A DNA stretch of 64,000 nucleotides from contig NZ_JAGETY010000019.1 in assembly GCF_017571525.1 (NCBI RefSeq), forward strand, positions 1 to 64,000, written 5' to 3'. Source of the DNA: Hymenobacter sp. BT559 (GTDB lineage Bacteria; Bacteroidota; Bacteroidia; Cytophagales; Hymenobacteraceae). Below the pieces are notes generated by a model. That model saw only the letters and a program-made list of their open reading frames with translations, was not told where the DNA came from and did no database searches. This document shows positions 17,107 to 24,870 of the stretch, in pieces. Positions within the stretch are counted from its first letter, which is position 1. Each line of letters starts with the position of its first letter. Made by a program: the position numbers and the translations under genes.

Positions 17107-17148
17107 CTCTGCTGGGCAGCGCATATCTCTTATAAACGCCCAGCAGAG
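17107..17148. other. Long-loop inverted repeat upstream of the acyltransferase
   Basis: An 11-bp perfect inverted repeat, CTCTGCTGGGC and its complement (17107-17117 and 17138-17148), has a 20-base loop. It is followed by two smaller repeats: GTAGC/GCTAC around 17167-17184, and GATGTT/AACATC around 17190-17205. Together they make a strongly foldable 100-base segment between the acyltransferase and the pyrC remnant. No known RNA family is recognised. Confidence 0.45.
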
Positions 17149-17271
17149 TAACCTAAATGTTTCATTGTAGCAATGTTTGGCTACTTCTATGATGTTAGCA
17201 ACATCGTGCAGGTCGAGTGCGGGAGGAAGGCATAGTGGTTTGGCGGGGCCAGCTAAAGGTGCGCTATCCCG

Positions 17272-17748
17272 GTGGCTAGCGACTACGACAAGAACTATAA
17301 GATGAACCCGCCGCTGCGCACACAGGCCGACTGCGACGCGCTGCTCGAAGGGCTTATCGAAGGCGTGTTCGACTTCATTGCCACCGACCACGCGCCGCAC
17401 ACGCCATTTGAGAAAGCCCAGGATTTCATTAGCGCGCCCAACGGCATCACCGGCCTGGATACGGCCTTAGTTTCGCTCCACCACTTCTTCGTCGAGCCTA
17501 AGAAATTTGGCTGGGACCTGGTGGTAAAGCGCTACTCGGCGGAGCCCCGCCGCCTGATGGACCTGCCGGTGCCCAGCATCGAAGTCGGCCAGCCGGCCAA
17601 CTGCGTCCTGTTCGACACCGAAGCGGAAACGACCTTCACGCGGGACTTTATGAAATCCAAATCCCAGAACACCCCCTTCATCGACCAGACGCTGAAAGGC
17701 CGGGTGGATATGGTGATTTTAGGTCCGGAAATTCTGCTGGAACGCTAA
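17272..17748 (+). pseudogene. pyrC: Dihydroorotase remnant, C-terminal third only
   Basis: The 158-codon frame matches the C-terminal part of a Bacteroidota dihydroorotase of roughly 420-450 residues. It has SDYDKNYKMNPPLRT, the catalytic-aspartate motif DFIATDHAPHTPFEK, the NGITGLDTAL loop and VGQPANCVLFD near the end. The N-terminal two thirds, with the HxH metal site and carbamylated lysine, are missing. Homology begins at about 17275, directly after unrelated noncoding DNA, and the start is only a GTG. The protein cannot be an active dihydroorotase. The fragment is otherwise uninterrupted, suggesting a fairly recent truncation or partial duplication. Confidence 0.8.
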
Positions 17749-18171
17749 CCGTTCGTAATGCTGAAACCTATAGTTTTCAGGATTTATCTCAAATTTTGGG
17801 CTGCCGCTTTTGCCGCAAATGCACCAGCATTTATACGGCAAGCTAGAAGCGAGCAGACCGCCTTTACACACGCAGGCGTAGCCAAGGATGGGCCGCAAGC
17901 CGACTGGCTGGTCGAGGCCCAGGCAAGTGGGCATACACGTTGCCTGCGATATTGGCAGGTGCCTAGTGTTCTTATTAATGCTTGCCGCGCCGCAGGCTTG
18001 GCGTTGCGCTATCTCTTCATTGGTTGCTAGCTGCCAAGCGCTCAACTGGCTCTGGTAGACATCTCGTGGTACCATGCTCCGCGCTTGCGTACTTCCGCAA
18101 CATGCTTGCGAGCTAATTTATTAGCCTGCATTCGCGCGACTACCTGGTTTTGCAGGGTGCCAGGTATCGTG
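17749..18171. other. Gene-poor stretch between the pyrC remnant and the DUF1080 gene
   Basis: Several overlapping short open frames exist on both strands (for example 17758-18030 plus and 17719-18075 minus), but none has a recognisable domain, a good start or the codon pattern of neighbouring genes. The GC content is lower than in flanking genes. It may be a worn remnant of inserted DNA, but no transposase motif or terminal repeat could be identified. Confidence 0.4.
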
Positions 18172-18849
18172 CTAGCCCAACTGCTCGAGGGTAATGGCCC
18201 GGAAGGCGACCTGGTGGCCATGGTCTTGCAGGGCAATGTGGCCCTTGGGGTAGGCCGCAAAGTTTTTCCAGGTTTTAAACTTACTATTCTCGACCAGGGC
18301 CTGCCACTTGGGGCTGCCCATTTGTACGTCTACTATCTGCGTATTATTCAGCGAGAAGGTGAGGTGGCCCTTGTACTTGCGCAGTTTCACGCGGTTCCAC
18401 TCGCCAGCGGGCTTGGCGACGTCTTTGGCTGGGGCCAGCATGTCGTAGAGCGACCCGGCTAGGTGGCTGGCTTTCTTGTTGTCTTCGGCACCTTGGTTAT
18501 CAAGTATCTGCATTTCTATACCGGTGTCATAAGTAGCTTGAAAGGCTGGTTCTTCATGCACCCCGAAGATGATGCCGCTGTTGCCACCGGGCGAGATTTT
18601 CCACTCCAGGCTCAACTCGAAGTTCTCGTATTCGCCGTCTGTTACGAGGTCGCCCTGCCCGGGTGCCTGCGGGTTGAGCTGCAGCGCGCCGTCGACTACT
18701 GTCCAGGCCGGCTCGGCCGTGGTCTTGAGGTAGGTGTGCCAGCCGTGGGTGGTTTTGCCGTCAAACAAGAGTTGCGGCTTGGACTTGGCAGGTTGGGCGG
18801 GGCTAGCTAGGCTGGCCAGGGCCAGCAGGCCGGACAAAAATACGGTCAT
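18172..18849 (-). CDS. DUF1080 protein (3-keto-disaccharide hydrolase-like), exported
   Basis: The 225-residue protein has a signal peptide (VFLSGLLALASLASPAQPA) and one DUF1080 beta-sandwich domain related to concanavalin-like glucanases. Typical elements are LLFDGKTTHGWHTY, W-VVDGAL near 50, GDLVTDGEYENFELSLEWKI (shown here only in part), GNSGIIFGVHE, EMQILDNQ and GEWNRVKL. Characterised relatives hydrolyse 3-keto-glycosides in the periplasm, but the substrate here is unknown. It lies 79 bases downstream of helD on the same strand. Function beyond the domain is inference. Confidence 0.85.
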   Translation of the reverse strand: MTVFLSGLLALASLASPAQPAKSKPQLLFDGKTTHGWHTYLKTTAEPAWTVVDGALQLNPQAPGQGDLVTDGEYENFELSLEWKISPGGNSGIIFGVHEEPAFQATYDTGIEMQILDNQGAEDNKKASHLAGSLYDMLAPAKDVAKPAGEWNRVKLRKYKGHLTFSLNNTQIVDVQMGSPKWQALVENSKFKTWKNFAAYPKGHIALQDHGHQVAFRAITLEQLG

Positions 18850-18928
18850 GCAGTTGGGTGGAAATGAACGAGAAAGAGTACTAAGCTATTCGCAGCCAAA
18901 TATATCGTCGCTAGTCCAGGCCTTTGCC

Positions 18929-20977
18929 TCAGGTAGCCAAAAACGGACTGATGGCCTGCGTATACGTTAGCGTGAGGCGGTGCATGGCCCGGGTGCACGC
19001 AATGTATAACATACCTTTGTCTACCTCGGTGCGGTAGGTCTGTGCCGTAACGAAGGGCACGATAACTTCGTCAAATTCAAGGCCTTTTGCCAAGTAAGTG
19101 GTGGTAATAATCACGCCCTCAGTAAAGGCCGTGGACTCGGCCGTGAGCAGTTGCACGCCGGGAGCTTGCAGCTCCTGGTGCACCACTTCGGCCTGCCGCA
19201 TAGTTTTGCAAATGACGCCTAGCGACTGGTGCCCGCTGCCCTGGAAAGCAGCTACCAACTGCGGAAGGCCTGCCAGCTCGGCCGCCGGGCTGTCGAAATG
19301 CGCTACCACGGGCTCTGGCCCGTGCCGCTCCAGCGCGATGAGGTCGGGATTGGGCGTGATGCGCTGCGCAAAGGTCGTGATTTCCAGCGTAGAGCGGTAG
19401 CTGCGCAGTAGCCTGACAACCTCCGCCTGCGGAAAGATGCGCTCGATAATAGCGGCCGAAGAGGCGCTATACGGGTTTACCGTCTGGCTCACATCGCCCA
19501 GAATGGTCTTGCGGCAGGCAAACAGGCGCGCCAGTACGGCGTAGTGCACGGGAGTATAGTCCTGCATTTCGTCTACGACCAAGTGCTTCACGTGCTCGTA
19601 GGCCGGGAGGCCTTCCAGCCGCAGGCGCAGGTAGATAAACGCAAAAACATCGGCATATTCGAGGTGCCGACGCTGATAGTCGAAGCGCAGCAGCTCGGGG
19701 CGGCCTAGCCAGCGGTAGAAATCCTGGTAGAAGTCCAGCACTTGGTGAAACCGGAACATGTGCGGGATAGCCTCGCCGATAGTAGCTTTCTCTGAGCCAG
19801 TGAGCTTACGGCCGGTAGCGCTGCGCACGTGGTCGCGCACGTCTTGGGCTACTAAGGGAAAGCGCTTGAGTACCGGCACGCGGTGGTAGGCCCGGAACCG
19901 AGCCTGAATAAAGGCTAGCGGAACGAGGATTTTGCCCACTCGCAGCTCGGTGCAGGCAAAGTAGTTGTTCTCCACATGCAGCAGATACTGATTCAGCTGC
20001 CGCAGAAAATCGGTGGACGACTTGAACCGGATGCGCTCGATAAAAGCGGGGTCGGGCCGCTCCAGCAGCGCGGCCACTTGTTCGAAAAAGCGTTGGAAGG
20101 TGTACTGATTGCCCAGTAAATCGGCCGCCAACTCTTCCATCACCAGTTCCGGAATGTGCTCTTCACCCAGCTCGGGCAAGACGTTGGAGATGTAATCGGC
20201 AAAGACTTTATTGGGCGAGATAATCAAGATATCCCTAGCAGCAATCGTTTCGCGGTAGCGATAGAGCAAAAACGCGATGCGGTGCAGGGCAATCGACGTT
20301 TTGCCCGAGCCCGCCACCCCCTGGATGACCATCACGGAGGCAGTATCGTTGCGAATTACCGCGTTCTGGTCGCGCTGGATGGTGGCGACGATATTTTTCA
20401 TTTTATCGTCAGCTGACTTGGCCAGCTCACGCTGCAACACCTCGTCGTGAATGTTGACGTCGTTTTCGAGCATAAACTCCAGCTGGCCATCGCGAATCTT
20501 ATACTGCCGCTTGCGGTCGATGCTACCCTTGAGAAGGCCCGAAGGCGTCGTGTAGACCGCCGCGCCCAACTCATAGTCATAGAACATCGACGCGATGGGC
20601 GCCCGCCAGTCGTATATCAGATTCTGGCGCTGCTGCTCGTCCAGAAACGAGTGTACCCCGATGTATACCGCCGCCTTGGGCTTGCCTTCGGGGGTGAAAT
20701 CGAGGCGGCCGAAGTAGGGCGACTGTCCCAGCTTGAGCAGCCGGCGCTTGCGGGCCACGGCTGCCTCGCCCGTAAAAGCCATCCGGTTGATGGACTGGTC
20801 GGCGGCTACGAGGTCGGCCTCGTCCAGGCTCGACTGGTGCTCGTGGAGGTACTGCTTTTTCTGGCGTAGCTCGTCGGCAAACTGCCTCACGGCCTCGTCG
20901 CCGCGCCGGATGGCCAGGGCCAGTTTCTCCTTAATTTCTTCCAGATAAGCTCTTTCTTCTTGCTCCGTTGCGTTCAT
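18929..20977 (-). CDS. helD: HelD-like UvrD/Rep-family helicase
   Basis: The 682-residue protein matches HelD, a superfamily 1 ATPase that removes RNA polymerase from DNA. It has an N-terminal coiled-coil (about 1-65), a conserved ADQSINRMAFTGEA-like patch, the Q-like YIGVHSFLDE and DWRAPIASMFYDYE segments, Walker A GVAGSGKTSIALHR near 222, the DEMQDYTPVHYAVL motif near 467, GDVSQTVNPY and a C-terminal ATYLAKGLEFDEVI-type motif V. ATG at 20977 is chosen over an in-frame start 15 codons upstream because it begins the coiled-coil directly. Some relatives in other phyla confer rifamycin tolerance, which cannot be judged here. Confidence 0.88.
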   Translation of the reverse strand: MNATEQEERAYLEEIKEKLALAIRRGDEAVRQFADELRQKKQYLHEHQSSLDEADLVAADQSINRMAFTGEAAVARKRRLLKLGQSPYFGRLDFTPEGKPKAAVYIGVHSFLDEQQRQNLIYDWRAPIASMFYDYELGAAVYTTPSGLLKGSIDRKRQYKIRDGQLEFMLENDVNIHDEVLQRELAKSADDKMKNIVATIQRDQNAVIRNDTASVMVIQGVAGSGKTSIALHRIAFLLYRYRETIAARDILIISPNKVFADYISNVLPELGEEHIPELVMEELAADLLGNQYTFQRFFEQVAALLERPDPAFIERIRFKSSTDFLRQLNQYLLHVENNYFACTELRVGKILVPLAFIQARFRAYHRVPVLKRFPLVAQDVRDHVRSATGRKLTGSEKATIGEAIPHMFRFHQVLDFYQDFYRWLGRPELLRFDYQRRHLEYADVFAFIYLRLRLEGLPAYEHVKHLVVDEMQDYTPVHYAVLARLFACRKTILGDVSQTVNPYSASSAAIIERIFPQAEVVRLLRSYRSTLEITTFAQRITPNPDLIALERHGPEPVVAHFDSPAAELAGLPQLVAAFQGSGHQSLGVICKTMRQAEVVHQELQAPGVQLLTAESTAFTEGVIITTTYLAKGLEFDEVIVPFVTAQTYRTEVDKGMLYIACTRAMHRLTLTYTQAISPFLAT

Positions 20978-21645
20978 CTCCTGGGTAGGTAGTTGGCTGG
21001 TGGGCCGCAAAGGTGCGCGCAAAGACAGCTTTGGCGAAGCGCCGGGCGAGGGCTCTGGCCGTCTGGATGGTCTGGTGCCCTGGTGGGCCAGCGATGCATG
21101 GCCTTCATGCTAGGCAGCACCACGACCCCATTAACTCTGCGTGAGCCATAGAGGGCGGTGGCACCAGCAGCACGCAGCAGCGTTACCTGCCGGATGGGCT
21201 AGCTTTGCAACAGGCGCTGGAACTGGCCGACAGTAGCCATATCAGGGTTATAAAAAGTCTGTATATCAAATACATACGCCAAGGGAAACCCTCGCGGCTT
21301 AGCAGGGTGCGGGTGCGTAGAAACGAATGCTGCCCTCCGCGTAGCTACGGATACTCCTAGCCAGCACGCCGGCATTTGGTAGGGGGTAGCAAGGTGTCGC
21401 GCCAGGCGCGCCGCTGCATGGCGGCCACTTGCTGCGGCAGCTACAGGTGATGCACACTATCGAGCTAAGCTGGATTGCCGGGCTTTCTTGCCGCGGGGCC
21501 GGTTTGCCCAGGGCAGGGAAGGCTGCCAAGTAGCAGCATCGCTGGCAGAGGAAGCAGAACGTGACGCCTACTTGACTGATGCTTGAAGGGGGGTGCGTAC
21601 GGCGGCCCCATAGCCGGCCTACAGGCAGCGGCAGGGAAGGGGGGC
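20978..21645. other. Intergenic region with a possible decayed coding remnant
   Basis: No intact gene is seen in about 670 bases. On the minus strand the codons from about 21303 to a TAG at 21199 read PRGFPLAYVFDIQTFYNPD, then an amphipathic end, which looks like a genuine protein C-terminus. The adjoining frame at 21299-21529 (SYAEGSIRFYAPAP) could be its upstream part after a frameshift. The family was not recognised. Best read as a pseudogene fragment of unknown origin. Confidence 0.3.
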
Positions 21646-22377
21646 CTACGCCAGCGCCGCCAGGCTGCCGTGCTTTAAGTGAAGATGGGGAGTTTGCCAG
21701 TTGGGCATGGCCTGGCCCACCAGAGCCCAGAACCGCTTGCTATGCAGCCGCTCGTGCAAGTGCGTCAGCTCGTGCACCAGTACGTACTCCAGGCAGCTCA
21801 GGGGCCATTGGCTCAGCTCTAGGCTCAGCCAGATGCGCCGGGCCCGGATGCTGCAGGTGCCCCAGCGTGTGCGCATCTGCTTGATGCCCCAGTCGGCGGC
21901 CTGCGCCCCCACCACGGGCTCCCACTTAGCTAGCAAACCCGGTACTTGGGCTTGGAGCTGCGTGCGGCGCCAGCGCGCCAGCACCTGTGCTCGCTGCGCA
22001 CTGGTGGCGCCCACAGGCACAACCAGGTAGAGGGTGGCCTCGGCGGGGGCTAGCCGTACGTGGGGGCGGCCCACTTGCTCCAGCACGCACAAGCGCCAGG
22101 CCTGGCCCTGGTAGTAGTGCGTTTCGCCGGTTTCGTAGCGCAGCTCGGGCACGGGTGGGCGCTGCAGCATCGCAGTCTGGTGATGCCGAATCCAGGCTTG
22201 CTTGCGCAATACTACTTCGCGGATGGTTGCCTCGGTTGTGCGCAGCGGCACCGTCACGCGCAGCTGCCCGTGCGGGGCGCGAACTGACAAGCGCACCTGA
22301 CGCACCGGCTTGCGCACCACCTCCACGACTATATCTTCAACAAGCAACTGAAATACGCTACGAACGGGCACGAGCAA
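21646..22377 (-). CDS. YgjP-like zinc metallopeptidase (DUF45 / M48-type)
   Basis: The 243-residue protein is a YgjP/DUF45 family member. An N-terminal beta-rich part (KPVRQVRLSVRAPHGQLRVTVP in two stretches) is followed by WGTCSIRARRIWLSLEL and the zinc signature HELTHLHERLHSKRFW near 205-220, in which both His residues and the catalytic Glu are intact. These cytoplasmic proteins resemble SprT/M48 proteases and are often linked to restriction or DNA-repair loci, but no clear role is established. The start is uncertain: TTG at 22377 or GTG at 22371. Confidence 0.82.
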   Translation of the reverse strand: MLVPVRSVFQLLVEDIVVEVVRKPVRQVRLSVRAPHGQLRVTVPLRTTEATIREVVLRKQAWIRHHQTAMLQRPPVPELRYETGETHYYQGQAWRLCVLEQVGRPHVRLAPAEATLYLVVPVGATSAQRAQVLARWRRTQLQAQVPGLLAKWEPVVGAQAADWGIKQMRTRWGTCSIRARRIWLSLELSQWPLSCLEYVLVHELTHLHERLHSKRFWALVGQAMPNWQTPHLHLKHGSLAALA

Positions 22378-22502
22378 GGGAAAAGGAAGACAAAAATAGG
22401 CGTCTTTCCCGTCACCTTCGGGCCGCAGGAGTGCCCATACTTCGCTGCCTTGCCACTAGGCCCGCGCTAGGGCCTCTCTGAGCCAGACCGCCGTACGGTT
22501 GC

Positions 22503-24704
22503 TTACTTCGCCACGACCTCCAGCTGGCCGCCCGTGTTGAATAGCTGGTAAGGCACAAAGTACCCCGCGTTGGGGGCGCCATTCACCCGAATAGCACTCA
22601 GGTTGCGGCTAGCCCCCAATTTTTTCACCGTCAGTACTTTGCCGTTGGGCATGGTCCAGCGCACTTCGTCGAAGAGGGGCATGGTGACTACGTAGCGCGT
22701 ATCGGCGGCCGACAAGGGGTAGAGGCCGGCGGCGCTGAAGACGTACCACGCCGACATCTCACCCGCGTCGTCCATGCCCGAGAAGGCTAGCCCCTTTTCG
22801 CCGGTGTTGTAGAAGTTGGCCATGATTTCGTCGAGCCGCCGCTGCGATTTTTCGGGCTTGCCCACGTAGTAGTAAGCAAATGGCGTCTCGTGGTCGGGCT
22901 GATTGCCGTGGCAGTACTGGCCGATGAAGCCCGACACGTTGCGGGCAATGTAGCTCGGGTTCCAGGGCACCGTGAACAGCGAATCGAGCTTGGCCTCGAA
23001 GGGCTGCGGGCCGCCATACAGCGCTACTAGGCCCGGCATGTCGTGCGGGGCAAAGAAGGAAACCTGCCAGGCATTAGCTTCCCGGTACATGTACTCATAG
23101 TAAGGGTATTGCGGGTTGAAAGGCTTCACCCACTGGCCATTGGCCAGCCGGCCGCGCATAAACCTGGTGCCGGGGTCGAATACGTTGCGATAGTTTTTCG
23201 AGCGCCGCATCAGCGTGCGGTACTGCGCGGTATCGTGCAGGGCTTGAGCTAGCTGGGCCACGGCGTAATCGTCGAAGGCATATTCCAGCGTTTTCGATAC
23301 GCCGGCGCTGCCAGGCGTTTCCACGTTGGGCGCGGCCACCTCACTGGTAGAAATGTAGCCTTTTTCGATGTACTCCTTAATGTGCGGCCGCGTGCCGCCT
23401 TCCACGTTGGCATTGCGCAGCAGCAGGCGGTACACGTCCTGCACGTCGAAGTTGGTGATGCCGCGCTGGTAGGCCCCGGCCACGAACGAGGCCGCGTGGT
23501 CGCCATGAAAAAAGGTCGGAATGAAGCCGGTCTTGTCGCCGATATCCTGCATCGACTTGATAATGTCGGTGGTCACGCCCGGCGCGAGCATGCTCATGAG
23601 CACGTCCTTATTGCGGTAAGTGTCCCAGAGCGAAGGCAGGGTGTAGTATTGAAAATTGGCCTTACCCACTTTGCCTTTCACGTCGGTGTACTCGCCGTTG
23701 AGGTCGCTGCGCAGGGCGGGCCACAAAAACGAACGGTAGAGGCAGGTGTAAAACATGGTTTGCTGCTGGGCCGTGCCGCCTTTCACTGACACCTTGGTTA
23801 GCAGCTGGTTCCAGGTGGTGGTGGCCGCACGCTGCACCTCCTCGAAGGAGCGGTTGCCGAGCTCCTGCGCCAGGTTTTGCTGGGCATTCTGCATGCTCAC
23901 AAACGAGAGGCCGAGGCGCAGCTCCACGGGCTTGCGGCTGCCGTTGGCGAGGCGCAGCACCGCTAGGCCCTCTTTGCTGCCTTTATGCTGGATAGCCAGG
24001 TCCTGGATATCGTCGCTGAGCTGGGCGTAGAAGTAGGCAGTCTGGTCGCCGGTTTTCTGGAAGCCCTGCACAGCCCTAGCCCCGACTTTTTCGAGGGTCC
24101 AGTCGTTTACGCGCTCATTCGACCGGCCCAGCTTGAACACGATGCTCCGGTCTTGCGGCTGGGCGTAGGTATACTGGTGCAAGCCGCAGCGCAGGGTCGA
24201 GGTCAGTCGCACCTGCACGTTGTAGTCCTTGAGTGTTACCCCGTAGTAGCCCGGCGCCGCCATTTCGGTGGCGTGGGAAAAGCGCGAGGAATAGCCGCCG
24301 CTCGCATTGGGCGCGCCCACCACGGGCAGCACCGGCAGGTGGCAGAGGTTCCAATGGCCCTTGTTGGTGTGCGCAAAGCCCTGAATTACCGAGTCTTCAT
24401 ACTGATAGCCCGAGCCGGTGTTGAACTCCGTGATGGGGCTGAGCTGCACCATGGCATTGGGCAGGGCGCTGCCCGGGAAGGCTAGCCCGGCCCACACGCC
24501 GTGCCAGTCGGGTGGGGCCACGTAGCCCACCAGCTTGGGGTCGGTGAAGGCAGCCGTGCCGATAAGCGGGTTCACAAGTTGCGCGGGCCCTGTTGGGCTA
24601 GCGCCGGTGCGGCCAGTGCCCGTCGGCACCATCTTCGTGCAAGAGAAAAAGCTCACCGTAGCGAGCGTGAGCAGGTAGCCTAGGCGGGGGCTTGGGGGCA
24701 GCAT
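22503..24704 (-). CDS. GH92 alpha-mannosidase lipoprotein
   Basis: GH92 enzymes are calcium-dependent exo-acting alpha-mannosidases (alpha-1,2, -1,3 or -1,4). The 733-residue protein opens with a lipoprotein signal (VSFFSC, Cys near 22). It carries NPLIGTAAFTD, FPGSALPNAMVQLSP and AHTNKGHWNLCHLPVLPVVG in the N-terminal beta-sandwich. The (alpha/alpha)6 domain has YRSFLWPALRSDLNGEYTD, LPSLWDTYRNKDVLMSML, the conserved HGNQPDHETPFAY, and GMDDAGEMSAWYVFSAAG containing the catalytic acidic residues. It heads the minus-strand arm of the mannan locus, with a T9SS-sorted GH76 and a sugar kinase upstream. A palindromic repeat separates it from the GH76 gene. Confidence 0.93.
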   Translation of the reverse strand: MLPPSPRLGYLLTLATVSFFSCTKMVPTGTGRTGASPTGPAQLVNPLIGTAAFTDPKLVGYVAPPDWHGVWAGLAFPGSALPNAMVQLSPITEFNTGSGYQYEDSVIQGFAHTNKGHWNLCHLPVLPVVGAPNASGGYSSRFSHATEMAAPGYYGVTLKDYNVQVRLTSTLRCGLHQYTYAQPQDRSIVFKLGRSNERVNDWTLEKVGARAVQGFQKTGDQTAYFYAQLSDDIQDLAIQHKGSKEGLAVLRLANGSRKPVELRLGLSFVSMQNAQQNLAQELGNRSFEEVQRAATTTWNQLLTKVSVKGGTAQQQTMFYTCLYRSFLWPALRSDLNGEYTDVKGKVGKANFQYYTLPSLWDTYRNKDVLMSMLAPGVTTDIIKSMQDIGDKTGFIPTFFHGDHAASFVAGAYQRGITNFDVQDVYRLLLRNANVEGGTRPHIKEYIEKGYISTSEVAAPNVETPGSAGVSKTLEYAFDDYAVAQLAQALHDTAQYRTLMRRSKNYRNVFDPGTRFMRGRLANGQWVKPFNPQYPYYEYMYREANAWQVSFFAPHDMPGLVALYGGPQPFEAKLDSLFTVPWNPSYIARNVSGFIGQYCHGNQPDHETPFAYYYVGKPEKSQRRLDEIMANFYNTGEKGLAFSGMDDAGEMSAWYVFSAAGLYPLSAADTRYVVTMPLFDEVRWTMPNGKVLTVKKLGASRNLSAIRVNGAPNAGYFVPYQLFNTGGQLEVVAK

Positions 24705-24725
24705 CCGTGTCGATAAATTAAAAAG

Positions 24726-24815
24726 ACTGTCATGCTGCGCTTGTCAAAGCATCTCTACCACGCCGCTAGGGCATCGTTCGGGAGAGATGCTTCGACAAGC
24801 GCCGCATGACGTTCT
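24726..24815. repeat. Palindromic intergenic repeat element, copy 2
   Basis: A 90-bp imperfect inverted repeat lies between the GH92 and GH76 genes. The left arm reads ACTGTCATGCTGCGCTTGTC then AAAGCATCTCT; the right arm is its near-complement ending in GCATGACGTTCT. Ends, inner arm and the CGCCGCTAGG core match the element at 11990-12106 in the opposite orientation. Its length and hairpin form fit a small non-autonomous or REP-like repeat. Confidence 0.78.
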
Positions 24816-24870
24816 AAGAGTGATTTTAGCAAAATCTGCCTATGCTTTTAGCGTCATCAGAAAAAGGCAG

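Noticed and set aside
17719..18075. 118-codon minus-strand frame with several cysteines (CWCICGK)
   Set aside because: It overlaps the pyrC remnant end, has no recognisable fold, and the cysteine pattern is not a known motif.
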